Assembly: GCA_903913215.1 (NCBI GenBank)
Contig: CAIWKE010000005.1
Location: forward strand, 1-33,926
Reading direction: 5' to 3'
Length of the DNA stretch: 33,926 bases
Source: an uncultured Holophagaceae bacterium
Lineage (GTDB): Bacteria; Acidobacteriota; Holophagae; Holophagales; Holophagaceae
The notes under the pieces are model-generated. The model was not told the origin of the DNA. It did not search any database and saw only the letters and a list, made by a program, of their open reading frames with translations. Made by a program: the position numbers and the translations under genes. This document shows positions 32,891 through 33,926 of this stretch, piece after piece. How positions within the stretch are numbered: position 1 is the stretch's first letter; each line of letters begins with the position of its first letter.

Positions 32891-33926
32891 CTAGGCTCCC
32901 GCGGGCTGGTTCAGGGAGGCCAGGAAGGTCTCCTTGAAGGCCACGATCTGAGTCTTGAGCTGGGCCTTGGTGTCGTCGCTCAGCACCTTGGTGTCGCGGA
33001 TGCCACGGAGAATCTCGGGGGCATTCACGTCCAGGTAGGCGTTGAACTCAGTCTCGAAGCGGCGGACCTGGGGCACCGGCAGATCGTCGGTGTAGCCGTT
33101 GGTGGCTGCCCAGATGATGATGACCTGCTTCTCCACGGACATGGGCTGGTACTGGCCCTGCTTCAGGATCTCCACCAGGCGCTGGCCACGGTTGAGCTGG
33201 GCCTGGGTGGCCTTGTCCAGATCCGAGCCAAACTGGGCGAAGGCCGCCAGCTCGCGGTACTGGGCGAGGTCAAGCTTGATGGTGCCAGCCACGGACTTCA
33301 TGGCCTTCACCTGGGCGGAACCACCCACACGGCTCACAGAGATGCCGACGTTCACCGCCGGGCGAACGCCGGCGTTGAAGAGGTCACTTTCCAGGAAGAT
33401 CTGGCCATCGGTGATGGAGATGACATTGGTGGGAATGTAGGCGGACACGTCACCGGCCTGGGTCTCGATGACCGGCAGGGCCGTCATGGAACCCGCTCCG
33501 CGGGCGTCGCTCAGCTTGCAGGCGCGTTCCAGGAGGCGGCTGTGCAGGTAGAACACGTCGCCAGGGTAGGCCTCACGTCCGGGAGGACGGCGGACCAGCA
33601 GGGAGATTTCGCGGTAGGCCGCAGCCTGCTTGGAGAGATCGTCATAGATGCAGAGGACGTGGCCGCCAGGGTTGTCCTGGTTGGCGGGCTTGCCGTCCTT
33701 GCCATGCCACATGAAGTACTCACCCAGGGCCGCACCGGTCATGGGGGCCAGGAAGAGCAGCGGGGCGGCTTCGGAAGCGGAAGCGGCCACCACGATGGTG
33801 TGCTTCATGGCGTCGTACTCTTCCAGGGTCTTCACCACCTGGGCGATGGTGGAGCGCTTCTGGCCGATGGCGACGTAGATGCAGATCACGCCGGTCTCGC
33901 GCTGGTTGATGATGGTGTCCAGGGCG
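32891..33926 (-). CDS. atpA: F1-ATPase alpha subunit (5' part outside window)
   Basis: The C-terminal 345 residues of the alpha subunit. The open frame runs past the window edge ([14 protein letters not shown] before [14 protein letters not shown]), so the N-terminal barrel and P-loop are missing from view, not absent. Visible: the ATP synthase signature [62 protein letters not shown] (in outline) and the C-terminal helical domain ending QPAGA. The alpha subunit holds the non-catalytic nucleotide sites and forms the hexamer with beta. Upstream atpH and F0 genes would be expected beyond the window. Confidence 0.97.
   Translation of the reverse strand, partial: ALDTIINQRETGVICIYVAIGQKRSTIAQVVKTLEEYDAMKHTIVVAASASEAAPLLFLAPMTGAALGEYFMWHGKDGKPANQDNPGGHVLCIYDDLSKQAAAYREISLLVRRPPGREAYPGDVFYLHSRLLERACKLSDARGAGSMTALPVIETQAGDVSAYIPTNVISITDGQIFLESDLFNAGVRPAVNVGISVSRVGGSAQVKAMKSVAGTIKLDLAQYRELAAFAQFGSDLDKATQAQLNRGQRLVEILKQGQYQPMSVEKQVIIIWAATNGYTDDLPVPQVRRFETEFNAYLDVNAPEILRGIRDTKVLSDDTKAQLKTQIVAFKETFLASLNQPAGA

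Overview
The window is GC-rich, densely coded bacterial DNA. Its most diagnostic block is an F1-ATPase gene run, atpA-atpG-atpD-atpC, on the minus strand at the right end. Other conserved genes are purC, engB, ftsE and an acetyl-CoA acetyltransferase-type thiolase. Together with many glycine-tethered lipoproteins, a PknB-type kinase with a C-terminal propeller, an LpxH-like protein and a C-terminal-Phe beta-barrel, this points to a Gram-negative bacterium. I would guess Acidobacteriota, class Holophagae (Geothrix/Holophaga-like). The taxon is inferred from style and gene content, not from a search.

Layout. (1) 1-2342: a visibly AT-richer, poorly coding stretch. It holds a secreted orphan protein (243-830), a small conserved-type secreted protein (1289-1669) and the C-terminal relic of a response-regulator receiver domain broken by an in-frame TAG (1710-2027). 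It reads like an insertion or decay zone. (2) 2343-8488: a signalling island with a PAS-PAS hybrid histidine kinase and a small WD-type protein on the plus strand, facing a minus-strand operon of a membrane histidine kinase and a receiver-kinase protein. No DNA-binding output domain is present. (3) 8729-13290: four Gly-rich lipoproteins, including an M66/metzincin-like protease with two almost identical Ig-like repeats. (4) 13418-17067: an alpha/beta hydrolase, a Ser/Thr kinase whose -10 box sits so close to the ATG that the mRNA may be leaderless, and a YjfB-like peptide. (5) 17088-19418: a YdcF/ElyC-type DUF218 protein, a VanZ-LpxH fusion and a small lipoprotein. (6) 19568-22102: engB, ftsE (without ftsX) and thiolase on the minus strand. 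(7) 22210-26055: a DUF4097 beta-helix protein and two M16 peptidase homologues that both lack HxxEH. (8) 26068-28069: purC and a TPR protein. (9) 28200-29640: an outer-membrane barrel with promoter and strong terminator, then a class II cyclic-nucleotide phosphodiesterase-like MBL protein. (10) 29644-33926: a lone HPt protein and the ATP synthase genes, with atpA cut by the window end.

How they fit together. Regions 2 and 10 hold parts of phosphorelays: sensor kinases, receivers and a stand-alone HPt. Region 5 groups two envelope-type proteins, ElyC-like and LpxH-like. Region 10 is core energy metabolism. I saw no tRNA, rRNA, CRISPR array, transposase or integrase. The leads I consider most unusual are the VanZ-LpxH fusion, the pair of HxxEH-less M16 proteins, the output-less kinase cluster and the decayed AT-rich left end.
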